From Thalassiosira profunda (Eukaryota; Bacillariophyta; Thalassiosirophyceae; Thalassiosirales; Thalassiosiraceae), in assembly GCA_036939355.1 (NCBI GenBank), contig JALLAP010000872.1, positions 1 through 10,060 on the forward strand: a stretch of 10,060 bases of DNA, given 5' to 3'. The position numbers were made by a program, and so were the translations under genes. This document shows, piece after piece, positions 1-6,651 of this stretch. Each line of letters begins with the position of its first letter. Within the stretch, counting starts at the first letter, position 1. The notes beneath the pieces were generated by a model. The model was not told where the DNA came from. It did not search any database and saw only the letters and a program-made list of their open reading frames with translations.

Positions 1-88
1 TGTCGTAGACGACCTCCTCCGCCTCCTCCTCTTTTACGGGCGACGCCTCGGCGGCGGCTGCCCGCTTCACCCTCTTCGCCGTGACCAT
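1..88 (-). CDS. 5' end of an unidentified protein, cut by the window edge
   Basis: An ATG at 88-86 on the minus strand, in good context (A at -3, G at +4), opens a frame that stays open to the left edge, giving 29 residues. They start MVTAKRVKR, continue with a run of four alanines and an SP pair, then an acidic stretch (KEEEAEE) and VVYD. A basic head followed by an acidic stretch is common in nuclear and chromatin proteins, but nothing here identifies the family and I give no function. The start faces away from the F-box gene at 615, so the two share the intervening region as a divergent promoter. The frame is short, so the call rests on the ATG context, the open frame and the residue composition. 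Confidence 0.5.
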   Translation of the reverse strand, partial: MVTAKRVKRAAAAEASPVKEEEAEEVVYD

Positions 89-225
89 TTTGCTCGATTG
101 GATAAATGATATGCTCCCACCGACAGAGTTCTCAGCAGACCCGACAACCAAACAAATCTACGACCTCCTCAGACTGAGCTAGCGCTGCCCTTCCAATGGG
201 TTGCGCGTAGGGCAGCCGGTTCAGG

Positions 226-252
226 AGCCGCGGGGGTGTGGACCACGCGGCT
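226..252. repeat. Short inverted repeat AGCCGCG / CGCGGCT
   Basis: AGCCGCG at 226-232 is the reverse complement of CGCGGCT at 246-252. A smaller palindrome, GTGG-A-CCAC (238-246), lies partly inside it. It sits in the presumed promoter or 5' UTR of the left-edge gene. The arms are only 7 bases and GC-rich, so chance is a fair explanation. Confidence 0.35.
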
Positions 253-338
253 TTGCCTTTGCCTCTTGCTTTTTTGAGCAGGAGGGAGGAGTAAAGAGCA
301 AATCACGCACTACTCTGTGTAATTTTGCACACAATAAC

Positions 339-397
339 TACGTAAATTGTAAATTTACGTAACTCCTACTCGACGTCGAGCTCATTTTTTTTGGCGC
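339..397. promoter_or_regulatory. Cluster of two ACGT-core palindromes and an E2F-like site
   Basis: Three elements fall within 59 bases. At 339-361 a perfect inverted repeat has 10-base arms (TACGTAAATT / AATTTACGTA) around a 3-base centre. At 369-380 lies the 12-base perfect palindrome CTCGACGTCGAG. At 390-397 lies TTTGGCGC, which fits the E2F consensus TTTSGCGC, at the end of a T run. ACGT cores are the usual target of bZIP dimers. The sites are seen directly; binding and function are inferred. The cluster could serve either flanking gene. Confidence 0.4.
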
Positions 398-614
398 GCG
401 TTCACCTTTCACCTGCTGGTGCCGCCGTGGCCTGACTCTGGTGCACAAGCACCTTCCATACCTACTTATCTTCGGAGGCGGCGGAGCGGAGATAGCTGCA
501 GCTGCATTGCTGTGGAGGAGATCGACAACGCGTCGGCGTGCTGCATTGTAGTCTGTCGGACTTGGACAAGTTACACACATCTCGTGCACCACTCGAGTGC
601 ACCTGCACCATCTG

Positions 615-1859
615 ATGTCAACTCCAACACACAGCAAACGAAGGAGGGTGTTGCAGGATGCCTGCGATGTCCTTCCTACAGTCTCCCACGAAGAATCCGA
701 CCGAGTCGCCGACGAAGAACCCTTCCCCGTTTGCGACCTTCCTGATGGAGTGTTGGTGGAGGTTGCGTCATATCTAGCCAAACCGTCTCAGCTGCTATTT
801 GCAATGGCAATGCCCACGCCCATTTCATCGAGGCTTCGCAATGCAATGGCATCTACGTCCACTGAGTGGGAGGTCCTCGATTTTGGCGACATCGAAGCAA
901 GTCTTGCGAAGGAGCTGACCGATGGGGACGTGCATAGCATGCTATCCTACATCAACGCCAAACGAACAGTCAAGACCCTACGGCTCACTGGCCTTGTGAA
1001 CATAACTGGCCGTTGCTTGGGACCCCTGCGTCGCTCTACAGTGCTGAAGGCCCTAGATTTGAGCCTTGTTGGGTTTCATCAACCGCCATCAATCGACCCT
1101 GAACCACTGATATCCGAAGACGTGGTTCTGCCAATCCTTCACAGTATCGTTGATCGATGCGTGTGTTCATTGAAATCCATTCTACTTCCGTACAAGTGGA
1201 GAGCAGAGCGAGATACACGTTCTTCAGAGCTAACGGCGTTTATAAAGGCATTCGACCGGCGGATGAAAAGCTACACAATCAACTGTTCACACTGCAACGA
1301 TTTGATGGATTTCGATGGTGATGATTATGAAGCAGGAGCTAAATGGTGTTCTTACGACGAGGATTCCTACTTTTATGGGTTGCAAAATCATACTTGTGCC
1401 AAGTGTTCGGATCACTTCTGCTACCCAATGCACGAGGATGACGACCGCTGCGCTATGTTGAGATTTTGCTGTACATGCGAGCGTGACTACTGCGTGACGT
1501 GCGTTCCCAATTGGACGAAATGCGACAACTGCGATGATGGCATTTGCAACGATTGCGGAGATCTAGATACATGTGGAGATTGCCAAAGGCGACTCTGTGC
1601 GCAGTGCTTATTTCTACGTCCTTGTTGCAACCAAGTACGATGTGCAACTTGCAAGCCTTGGCTTGAATGTGAGAGGGACGGCTGCCCCAAAGGCCACTGC
1701 CGAGACTGCTTCAATGGAGGCACAAATGACGTTGAGTTCTGCGAAGAGTGCGAAGAAGAATTGTGCTTCAAATGCCGTAGCCGGACTTTTATCAATGGAG
1801 TCGATGCTTGCAATGGCAAGGTGTGCGTCAGGAATCGAGAAGGCGCCTCCTTTTCCTGA
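615..1859 (+). CDS. F-box-like protein with tandem Cys-rich zinc-binding repeats
   Basis: Predicted 414-residue protein, single exon. The frame is open upstream to a GTG at 597, but the first ATG is at 615. Residues 8-11 are a basic KRRR patch. Residues about 41-80 (DLPDGVLVEVASYL and following) resemble an F-box, the Skp1-binding motif of SCF ubiquitin ligases. Residues about 100-200 look leucine-rich-repeat-like (VKTLRLTGLVNITG, LKALDLSLVG). From Cys224 to the C-terminus the protein is very Cys-rich, and between 285 and 387 units of the form C-x2-C-x4-C-x2-C recur about every 20 residues (for example CDNCDDGICNDC, CGDCQRRLCAQC, CEECEEELCFKC), probably binding zinc. A substrate-recruiting role in ubiquitination is inferred. 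I associate this architecture with diatom gene families, from memory. Its base composition is visibly less GC-rich than SPB1 or NCBP2, which would suit a fast-evolving family. It ends 94 bases from the convergent NCBP2 stop. Confidence 0.8.
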   Translation: MSTPTHSKRRRVLQDACDVLPTVSHEESDRVADEEPFPVCDLPDGVLVEVASYLAKPSQLLFAMAMPTPISSRLRNAMASTSTEWEVLDFGDIEASLAKELTDGDVHSMLSYINAKRTVKTLRLTGLVNITGRCLGPLRRSTVLKALDLSLVGFHQPPSIDPEPLISEDVVLPILHSIVDRCVCSLKSILLPYKWRAERDTRSSELTAFIKAFDRRMKSYTINCSHCNDLMDFDGDDYEAGAKWCSYDEDSYFYGLQNHTCAKCSDHFCYPMHEDDDRCAMLRFCCTCERDYCVTCVPNWTKCDNCDDGICNDCGDLDTCGDCQRRLCAQCLFLRPCCNQVRCATCKPWLECERDGCPKGHCRDCFNGGTNDVEFCEECEEELCFKCRSRTFINGVDACNGKVCVRNREGASFS

Positions 1860-1953
1860 TTGCTGTAGCGACGTTAACGGCTTTTGACTGCTCCTAACTA
1901 CTGAGAGCAACCATGTTTCATTGATTTGTGTCCTGTCAACTTTCAGTAGATTC
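1860..1953. other. Convergent 3' spacer between the F-box gene and NCBP2
   Basis: These 94 bases separate two stop codons on opposite strands and must hold both 3' ends. I see no AATAAA on either strand and no stable hairpin. Confidence 0.5.
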
Positions 1954-2586
1954 TCAACTGTCAGTCGAAGCTGGGCCGTAATACGCTCCGCCCCCCGCAT
2001 CTGCGCCCCCTCGGTCCCGGCCCCCGGCGCCCCCATCAGCACTGCTCTGCTGCGGATTGCTCGGCGGCACCCACCTCTGCTTTGGACTTCTCTGCTCCTC
2101 TCCCCCTCCCCTGTCGTCTCTCCCCCGCTTCCTCCCGCTTCCGCCTCGGTCGTCTCGCACCTGCCCTCCACTCGTCCCCCGTCCGTACTGCCGCCCCGGC
2201 TTGAACCCCGCATCCAATTCCACGCGTATGATGCTCCCGTCCAACTTCGTCCCAGTCAAATTGGCCACGGCGCTCAAGGCATCAATTCGGTGATCGAACT
2301 CCACGAAGGCAAATCCGCAGGGGGTCTTCTTGAACCTGTCCAATCCCAGGTGCACCTCCTTCACCGGGCCCAACATCTCAAAGTGCCGCTTCAGGTGGAT
2401 CGACCGGGTGGTGAAGGCGACATTCCCGACGTAGACCGTCGCACTTTTGGAGAGGGCGAGGACCTGCGCCTCGGGCTTGGAATAGTGGGAGCGGTCCCAG
2501 TACAGCCGCTTCTCCGTCGCGTTGGCGTTGAGGAGGGCGGGGGCGCAGGTCGGCGGGGGGAGGACGAGCTTGGTTTTGGTCGACAT
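1954..2586 (-). CDS. NCBP2: Nuclear cap-binding protein subunit 2 (CBP20)
   Basis: Predicted 210-residue small subunit of the nuclear cap-binding complex, which with CBP80 binds the m7G cap of nascent transcripts and supports splicing, export and 3' processing. The first ATG in frame is at 2586; the frame can be read from a TTG at 2595, which is not a likely eukaryotic start. A single RRM spans about residues 48-125, with RNP2 VYVGNVAF (51-58) and RNP1 CGFAFVEF (90-97). Tyr29 and Tyr52 match the two tyrosines that stack on the cap in the human protein, and Phe92, Phe94 and Asp125 also match cap-pocket residues. The family signature DAGFKPGRQYGRG and SGGQVRDD (125-146) is intact. Leu124 stands where human has Trp; as I recall, yeast Cbc2 also has Leu there. 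The tail (147-210) is rich in Gly, Arg and Asp and is longer than the human tail. No intron is visible. It shares a 339-base promoter with SPB1. Confidence 0.95.
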   Translation of the reverse strand: MSTKTKLVLPPPTCAPALLNANATEKRLYWDRSHYSKPEAQVLALSKSATVYVGNVAFTTRSIHLKRHFEMLGPVKEVHLGLDRFKKTPCGFAFVEFDHRIDALSAVANLTGTKLDGSIIRVELDAGFKPGRQYGRGTSGGQVRDDRGGSGRKRGRDDRGGGEEQRSPKQRWVPPSNPQQSSADGGAGGRDRGGADAGGGAYYGPASTDS

Positions 2587-2925
2587 GATTTGCAAGTGTG
2601 TGGTGTACTGTGCAGGCGCGGGAATGTCCTAGATTTCTGCAACGCCACCGCCGCCGAGGAGCCGCGAATAAAGGATAAAGCACTACTTGAGCCGCCGCCG
2701 CAAGGAGGTCGGTGCCCTCGGGGGTGGGAGGGGGGAGGAGGAAGGGAAGGTAAAAAATGAACTGCGGGCGGATATGTCCGTTGTTAGGCGGACAGATGGC
2801 GGACATTGCGCGGACAGCCTCAGGACCACTCAAACTCGTCTGCCTTCCATTTTTCTTTGTTCGCCCGGCCGACCTCTCGGAGCCTCTCGCCCCTATCCGC
2901 CCTCGCGCCCCCAACATCGGCAACC
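2587..2925. promoter_or_regulatory. Bidirectional promoter of NCBP2 and SPB1
   Basis: These 339 bases lie between the divergent start codons of NCBP2 and SPB1. Open frames crossing it on both strands are GC-driven and contain no family features. The notable content is the array of GCGGACA elements at 2768-2816. A G-rich stretch on the plus strand (2723-2746) and a pyrimidine-rich stretch just before the SPB1 ATG are also visible. No clear TATA box is present. Confidence 0.65.
2768..2816 (+). repeat. Phased GCGGACA elements in the shared promoter
   Basis: GCGGATA at 2768 is followed by exact GCGGACA copies starting at 2788, 2799 and 2810, so the last three are 11 bases apart. An inverted CGGACA (TGTCCG, 2775-2780) lies between the first two and forms GTCCG...CGGAC (2776-2780 / 2789-2793). 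Spacing near one helical turn suggests proteins binding one face of the DNA, which is inference. Confidence 0.55.
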
Positions 2926-5900
2926 ATGGTGGAGCACTCGAAGCGGAAGAAGCACCATGACAAGGACAAGTACTACCGGCGTGAGTGATAGCGTCGGCGG
3001 CCGGCGTCTGACCTCTCTGATTTGCAAATCGATATGTGCACATCATGTGCACTCCTCTCCATCTCGCGATGCCCACCCCGACAACTCACCACTCCATACT
3101 CTTTGCAATCCACCCACAGTTGCCAAGGAGCAGGGCTTCCGCTCCCGCGCGGCCTTCAAGCTCGCCCAGATCAACCGCAAGTTTTCGTTACTCCAGAATG
3201 CCCGGACGGTACTCGACCTCTGCGCGGCCCCCGGGGGGTGGACGCAGGTCTGCTCCCGCGCGCTGCCGAACGACGCCTCCACGACAATCTTGGCGGTGGA
3301 CATCCTCCCCATCCGGTCGATGAAGAATGTCATTACGCTGGTGGGGGACATCACCACGGAAAAGTGCAAGGCGGCCATAAGGGCGGAGATGCAGGGCGCG
3401 GGCGCCGACGTGGTCTTGTGCGACGGAGCCCCCAATGTGGGCGCCAGCTACGACCGGGACGCCTACCAGCAGAACGAGCTGGCGCTGCACGCCCTCAAGT
3501 GCGCGTCGGAACACCTTAAGCGCAATGGAGATTTCGTCACCAAATTGTACCGCAGCCAGGATTACAGCGCGTACCTGTGGGTGGCGAAGCAGTTCTTCCG
3601 GACGGTCCAGGCGGTCAAGCCGAGTGCGAGCCGCAGTCAGTCCGCGGAGATCTTCCTGGTGTGCCAGGGCTATTTGGCCCCCGACAAGATCGACGCGCGC
3701 ATGTTCGACCCCCGCTGCGTCTTCGAGCAGATCGACGGGCAGGCGACGGGGGGCGGAGACAAGGCCCAGACGGGGGAGAAGGCGGCCAACGTGACCATCT
3801 TCCACAAGGACTTTGGAAAGCGCGTCCGCTCGCGGAATGGCTACGACCTGTCGTCGCTGGACGCGTCGATGCGGAACATCGGCAGCGTGGCCAACTTTCT
3901 GGAGGGCGGGAGCACGAACGATCCAATCCAGATGCTCAGCGACTGCACCGGGCTGGCGTTTATGTGTCACGTGTGCAAAGATTTGCCCCAGCCGAAGGCG
4001 GGCGAAGAGGAGAAGGTGACGCCGGAGTGCAATTGCAATCTGTACCTGAATCATCGGTTGACCACGGCGGAGGTGAAGACTTGTCTGAGCGACCTGAAAG
4101 TATTGAATAAGGCTGATTTCAAGGGATTGCTCACCTGGCGGGACAAGATGCGCGCCGAGCGCAAGGCGGCGGCCGCAGCGGCGAGGGCCGACGGCTCCGA
4201 TGCCTCTCGCGCCTCGGACGATGGGTCCGGCGAGGAACTAGACTCGGACGCGGAGGAGGAGCAGGTCCAATCCGAGATCGAACAACTGCGCCTGAAGAAG
4301 TTGCGGGAGAAGAAGCGCAAGAAGAAGAAAGAACGGGAGGTGGCGGCCAAGCGACGGCAGCGGGCCGCGTACGGGATGGACCTCAACGCAATCGACGTGC
4401 CCGACAACGACAAGATCTTCTCGCTGACCACAATCACGAACGCGGGAGACCTTGAGGCGGCAAGGGAGGTAGATTTGGAGAAGGTGACGGACGCGCAGGT
4501 CCTGGCGGCCGAGGGCGAGTCGTCTGACGAGGACGGGCTTGCGTTCGACGAGGGGGGTTCAGAGGAGGAGTCGGACGACGGGCACGATTACTCACGAGAG
4601 GATGAGCTCGACGCGGCGTACAACCGCTATCTATCCAACACGAAGGACGGGATGGCCAAGAGCGGCACCAAGATGGCCAAGCGGACGAAGAAATTGCAAC
4701 GGCAGAAGGCGCTCGAGGAGGCGCGGGAGGATGCCGAGATGGTCGAGGGGGGCGAGGGGGGTATGGGCGGCGATGCCAAGGCGTACGCGGCGCTGTTGAA
4801 GGGGGCGCGGGACAGCGACGGGTCGTCTGACGAGAGCGACGACTACGACAGCGACGTGGACGGCGATGTGGTCCGAGATGGGAGCGATACTTACAAGAAG
4901 GCCAAGGCGAAGACTGTAGAGGAGGAAGACGAAGATTCTGTTTCGTCTGCAGAGGCTGCGCCTAATGCGCAGGAGGAGCCGTCCAACCCGCTCATCTTCA
5001 AGCTGGCGGACGATCCTGCGTCAGTCAAGACGAGCCGGTGGTTCTCTAACCCGCTTTTCGATAAGATTGAAAGCACGGCGCGGTCTGCCTCGTTTGCTGC
5101 TGCTGACCACGCTCGCGTTGATGCCGAGGATGGCGATGAGGATGCCGTTCAGGAAATCGACTCGGACGAGGAGGAGGGCAAGAGGACCAAGAAGCGCAAG
5201 AAAAATCGGCGATCGAAAGAGGACGAGGAGGACGAACCCACGAATGCGGAGGACATCATTGCGTCGATGCCCAAAACTGACAAGCAGAAGCGCCACGAGA
5301 AGCGCCTCAAATCGATCGAGAGGATGGAGAGGCGCAATGCCCGAAGGGAGCGCGAGGCCGGCATGGGCGACGGAGAGTTCAAGGTCGCACCAATTGCAGA
5401 GGATGACGACTTGAACCTGGATGACAATGGTGGCAAGAATGGAAGGAAGCTGACCGAGGCGGAGAAGACAAAGCAGATCCAGGCGCGTTCCCTCATCAAG
5501 GCTGGCATGGGCAATNAGGAAGCTGACCGAGGCGGAGAAGACAAAGCAGATCCAGGCGCGTTCCCTCATCAAGGCTGGCATGGGCAATGTGGCGCAGAGC
5601 AGCGAGAAGGATTCCGGCTTCGAGGTGGTGCCTTCGCTCCCCAGAATGGACGATCGCAAGTACGATAGCGAGCACGAGGACTACGACAGCGATGACTACG
5701 CCAAGACTTTAGCCCTCGGGACGATGATCCTGCGCAAGAGCAAGGAGAAAGCAATGGTCGATGCGTCGTACAACCGGTACGCGTGGAACGACCCCGGCGA
5801 CCTGCCGGACTGGTTCGTGGACGACGAGAATCGCCACTACCGCCCGCAGCTGCCCATTCCTCCCGCGCTGCTGGAGAAGATGCAGCAAAAGTACCTTCAC

Positions 5901-6260
5901 ATGGCGACCAAGCCCATCGCCAGGGTGGCTGAGGCGCGGGCGCGGAAGAACAAGATGGCCAAGACCAAGCTCGCCGCGGCCAAGAAGAAGGCCGAGGCGG
6001 TGGCCAACTCGTCGGAGATGAGCGAGGCAATGAAGCTGAAGGCCGTGTCGAAGGCGATGAGGGGCAAGGAGGCGCGGAGACCAGGCAAGACGTACGTGGT
6101 GTCGAAGAAGGGCGGGGGAAGCAAGGGCGGGAAGGGGATCAAGCTGGTGGACAAGCGGGAGAAGAACGACAAGCGGGCTCTTGAGCGGATCGGGAAGCGA
6201 AAGAAGAATGGGAAGAAGGGCGCATTGACTGGAGGCAAGCGCCGGAGGCACCATAAGTAA
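2926..6260 (+). CDS. SPB1: Spb1/FTSJ3-type rRNA 2'-O-methyltransferase, 60S biogenesis
   Basis: Nucleolar AdoMet-dependent enzyme that 2'-O-methylates 25S/28S rRNA and is needed for 60S assembly. Exon 1 is 2926-2980, the intron 2981-3119, and exon 2 runs from 3120 to the stop at 6258-6260. Splicing gives DKYYRLAKEQGFRSRAAFKL, the family signature, which neither exon encodes alone. The FtsJ domain (about 10-230) has the AdoMet loop DLCAAPGGW (51-59) and the K-D-K-E tetrad at Lys32, Asp120, Lys160 and Glu195. A DUF3381-like region (about 235-390) contains DPIQML (286-291) and CLSDLKVL. A long Lys/Glu/Asp-rich linker follows, then the Spb1_C domain from about 827 (GFEVVP, LGTMILRKSK, SYNRYAWND). 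As printed, the frame breaks at a 72-base duplication around the N at 5516; with that stretch counted once the protein is 1040 residues, longer than the roughly 840 of yeast and human because of the acidic linker. The C-terminus is a basic nucleolar-type tail ending RRRHHK. Confidence 0.93.
2981..3119 (+). other. SPB1: Spliceosomal intron 1 of SPB1
   Basis: Donor GTGAGT at 2981 and acceptor CACCCACAG ending at 3119 give a 139-base phase-1 intron. It is supported by protein continuity: exon 1 ends DKYYR plus one base and exon 2 begins with LAKEQGF, as in Spb1 relatives. Without splicing, the exon 1 frame stops at 2986-2988. A perfect inverted repeat GTGCACAT-C-ATGTGCAC lies inside (3036-3052). 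Confidence 0.92.
5444..5588 (+). repeat. 72-base identical direct repeat around a single N (probable assembly artefact)
   Basis: Bases 5444-5515 and 5517-5588 are identical over 72 positions and are separated only by the N at 5516. The duplicated block plus N is 73 bases, so it shifts the SPB1 frame by one. Counting it once gives a continuous Spb1 frame into the Spb1_C domain. This is what two overlapping contig ends placed side by side would look like. Confidence 0.93.
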
Positions 6261-6376
6261 TGTGTCTGCGCTACAATAGAAAGTACGAAATGCCCTCAAC
6301 AGAAGATGTCATCAGTTTGGTTCTGCTTCTAAGGCAACGCAGCAATGATTGAAAGTGGTAACAACACGCAGTCAAT

Positions 6377-6470
6377 GACCGTTCAGCAAAATGTGAGGCT
6401 AGTCGCAACGACTGAGGTCAAGACCGTCCAGCAAAATGTGAGGCTACATAGTCGCAACGACTGGGAGGTC
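6377..6470 (+). repeat. Two tandem imperfect repeats of 43 and 49 bases with a palindromic core
   Basis: Copy 1 is 6377-6419 and copy 2 is 6422-6470. They differ by one substitution (GTTCAG versus GTCCAG), a CATA insertion and a GG insertion. Each contains GCAAAATGTGAGGCTA and then AGTCG-CAA-CGACT, an inverted repeat with 5-base arms. No coding potential is evident. Confidence 0.8.
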
Positions 6471-6535
6471 TTGCTACGACATCATTTTCCAATGACCGTT
6501 GAAGGAACGATCTAACTTCCAGAGAACTTCCAATC

Positions 6536-6585
6536 CTCGTCTTGCAAGACGAGCGTCTTGCAAGATCGAGCGTCTTGCGATCGAG
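6536..6585 (+). repeat. Three tandem CGTCTTGC units starting with an 18-base palindrome
   Basis: Units of 16, 17 and 15 bases begin at 6538, 6554 and 6571, each starting CGTCTTGC and ending CGAG. The first overlaps the perfect 18-base palindrome CTCGTCTTGCAAGACGAG (6536-6553). The array ends 66 bases before the ATG at 6652, so it lies in the promoter or 5' UTR of the Mpo1-like/oxidase gene. Confidence 0.8.
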
Positions 6586-6651
6586 CTCTCTCGGCTCTCG
6601 CCCTTCTGACATAATTCCTATTATGCGTCCATCGATAGATACTCAACTACC

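Larger units (their letters stand above)
89..614. promoter_or_regulatory. Divergent intergenic region between the left-edge gene and the F-box gene
   Basis: No convincing gene lies in these 526 bases; the open frames on both strands have no recognisable protein features. The region should hold both promoters and 5' UTRs. Visible items are a CCAAT pentamer at 193-197, an inverted repeat CTGCCC (185-190) / GGGCAG (210-215), a second inverted repeat at 226-252, and the palindrome and E2F-like cluster at 339-397 listed separately. I see no convincing TATA box. Confidence 0.5.
6261..6651. promoter_or_regulatory. Spacer between SPB1 and the Mpo1-like/oxidase gene
   Basis: These 391 bases must hold the SPB1 3' end and the promoter of the downstream plus-strand gene. 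No protein-like frame stands out. The region is AT-richer than SPB1 and carries two repeat arrays (6377-6470 and 6536-6585, listed separately). An 11-base word, CAATGACCGTT, occurs at 6373-6383 and again at 6490-6500. Confidence 0.5.

Noticed and set aside
597..614. F-box gene start at GTG 597
   Set aside because: A eukaryotic nuclear gene is expected to start at ATG; the first in-frame ATG is at 615 and the six extra codons carry no feature.
338..781. 147-codon minus-strand open frame opposite the F-box gene start
   Set aside because: It overlaps the F-box 5' end, has no recognisable family feature, and its Ser/Arg/Cys-rich make-up is typical of an antisense shadow.
1921..2760. 279-codon plus-strand open frame opposite NCBP2
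   Set aside because: The minus strand encodes a clear cap-binding RRM with intact motifs; the plus-strand frame is Pro/Gly/Arg-rich and reflects high GC.
2981..3119. C/D-box snoRNA inside the SPB1 intron
   Set aside because: Introns of ribosome-biogenesis genes are a plausible host and CTGA occurs twice, but there is no good RTGATGA box near the 5' end with a matching D box and terminal stem.
3188..4054. 288-codon minus-strand open frame opposite SPB1
   Set aside because: It lies over the methyltransferase domain of SPB1 and shows no independent protein features; an antisense shadow of GC-rich coding sequence.
5444..5588. Target-site duplication of a mobile element inserted at the N
   Set aside because: 72 bases is far too long for a usual target-site duplication, nothing but one N lies between the copies, and the same geometry recurs at 8523.
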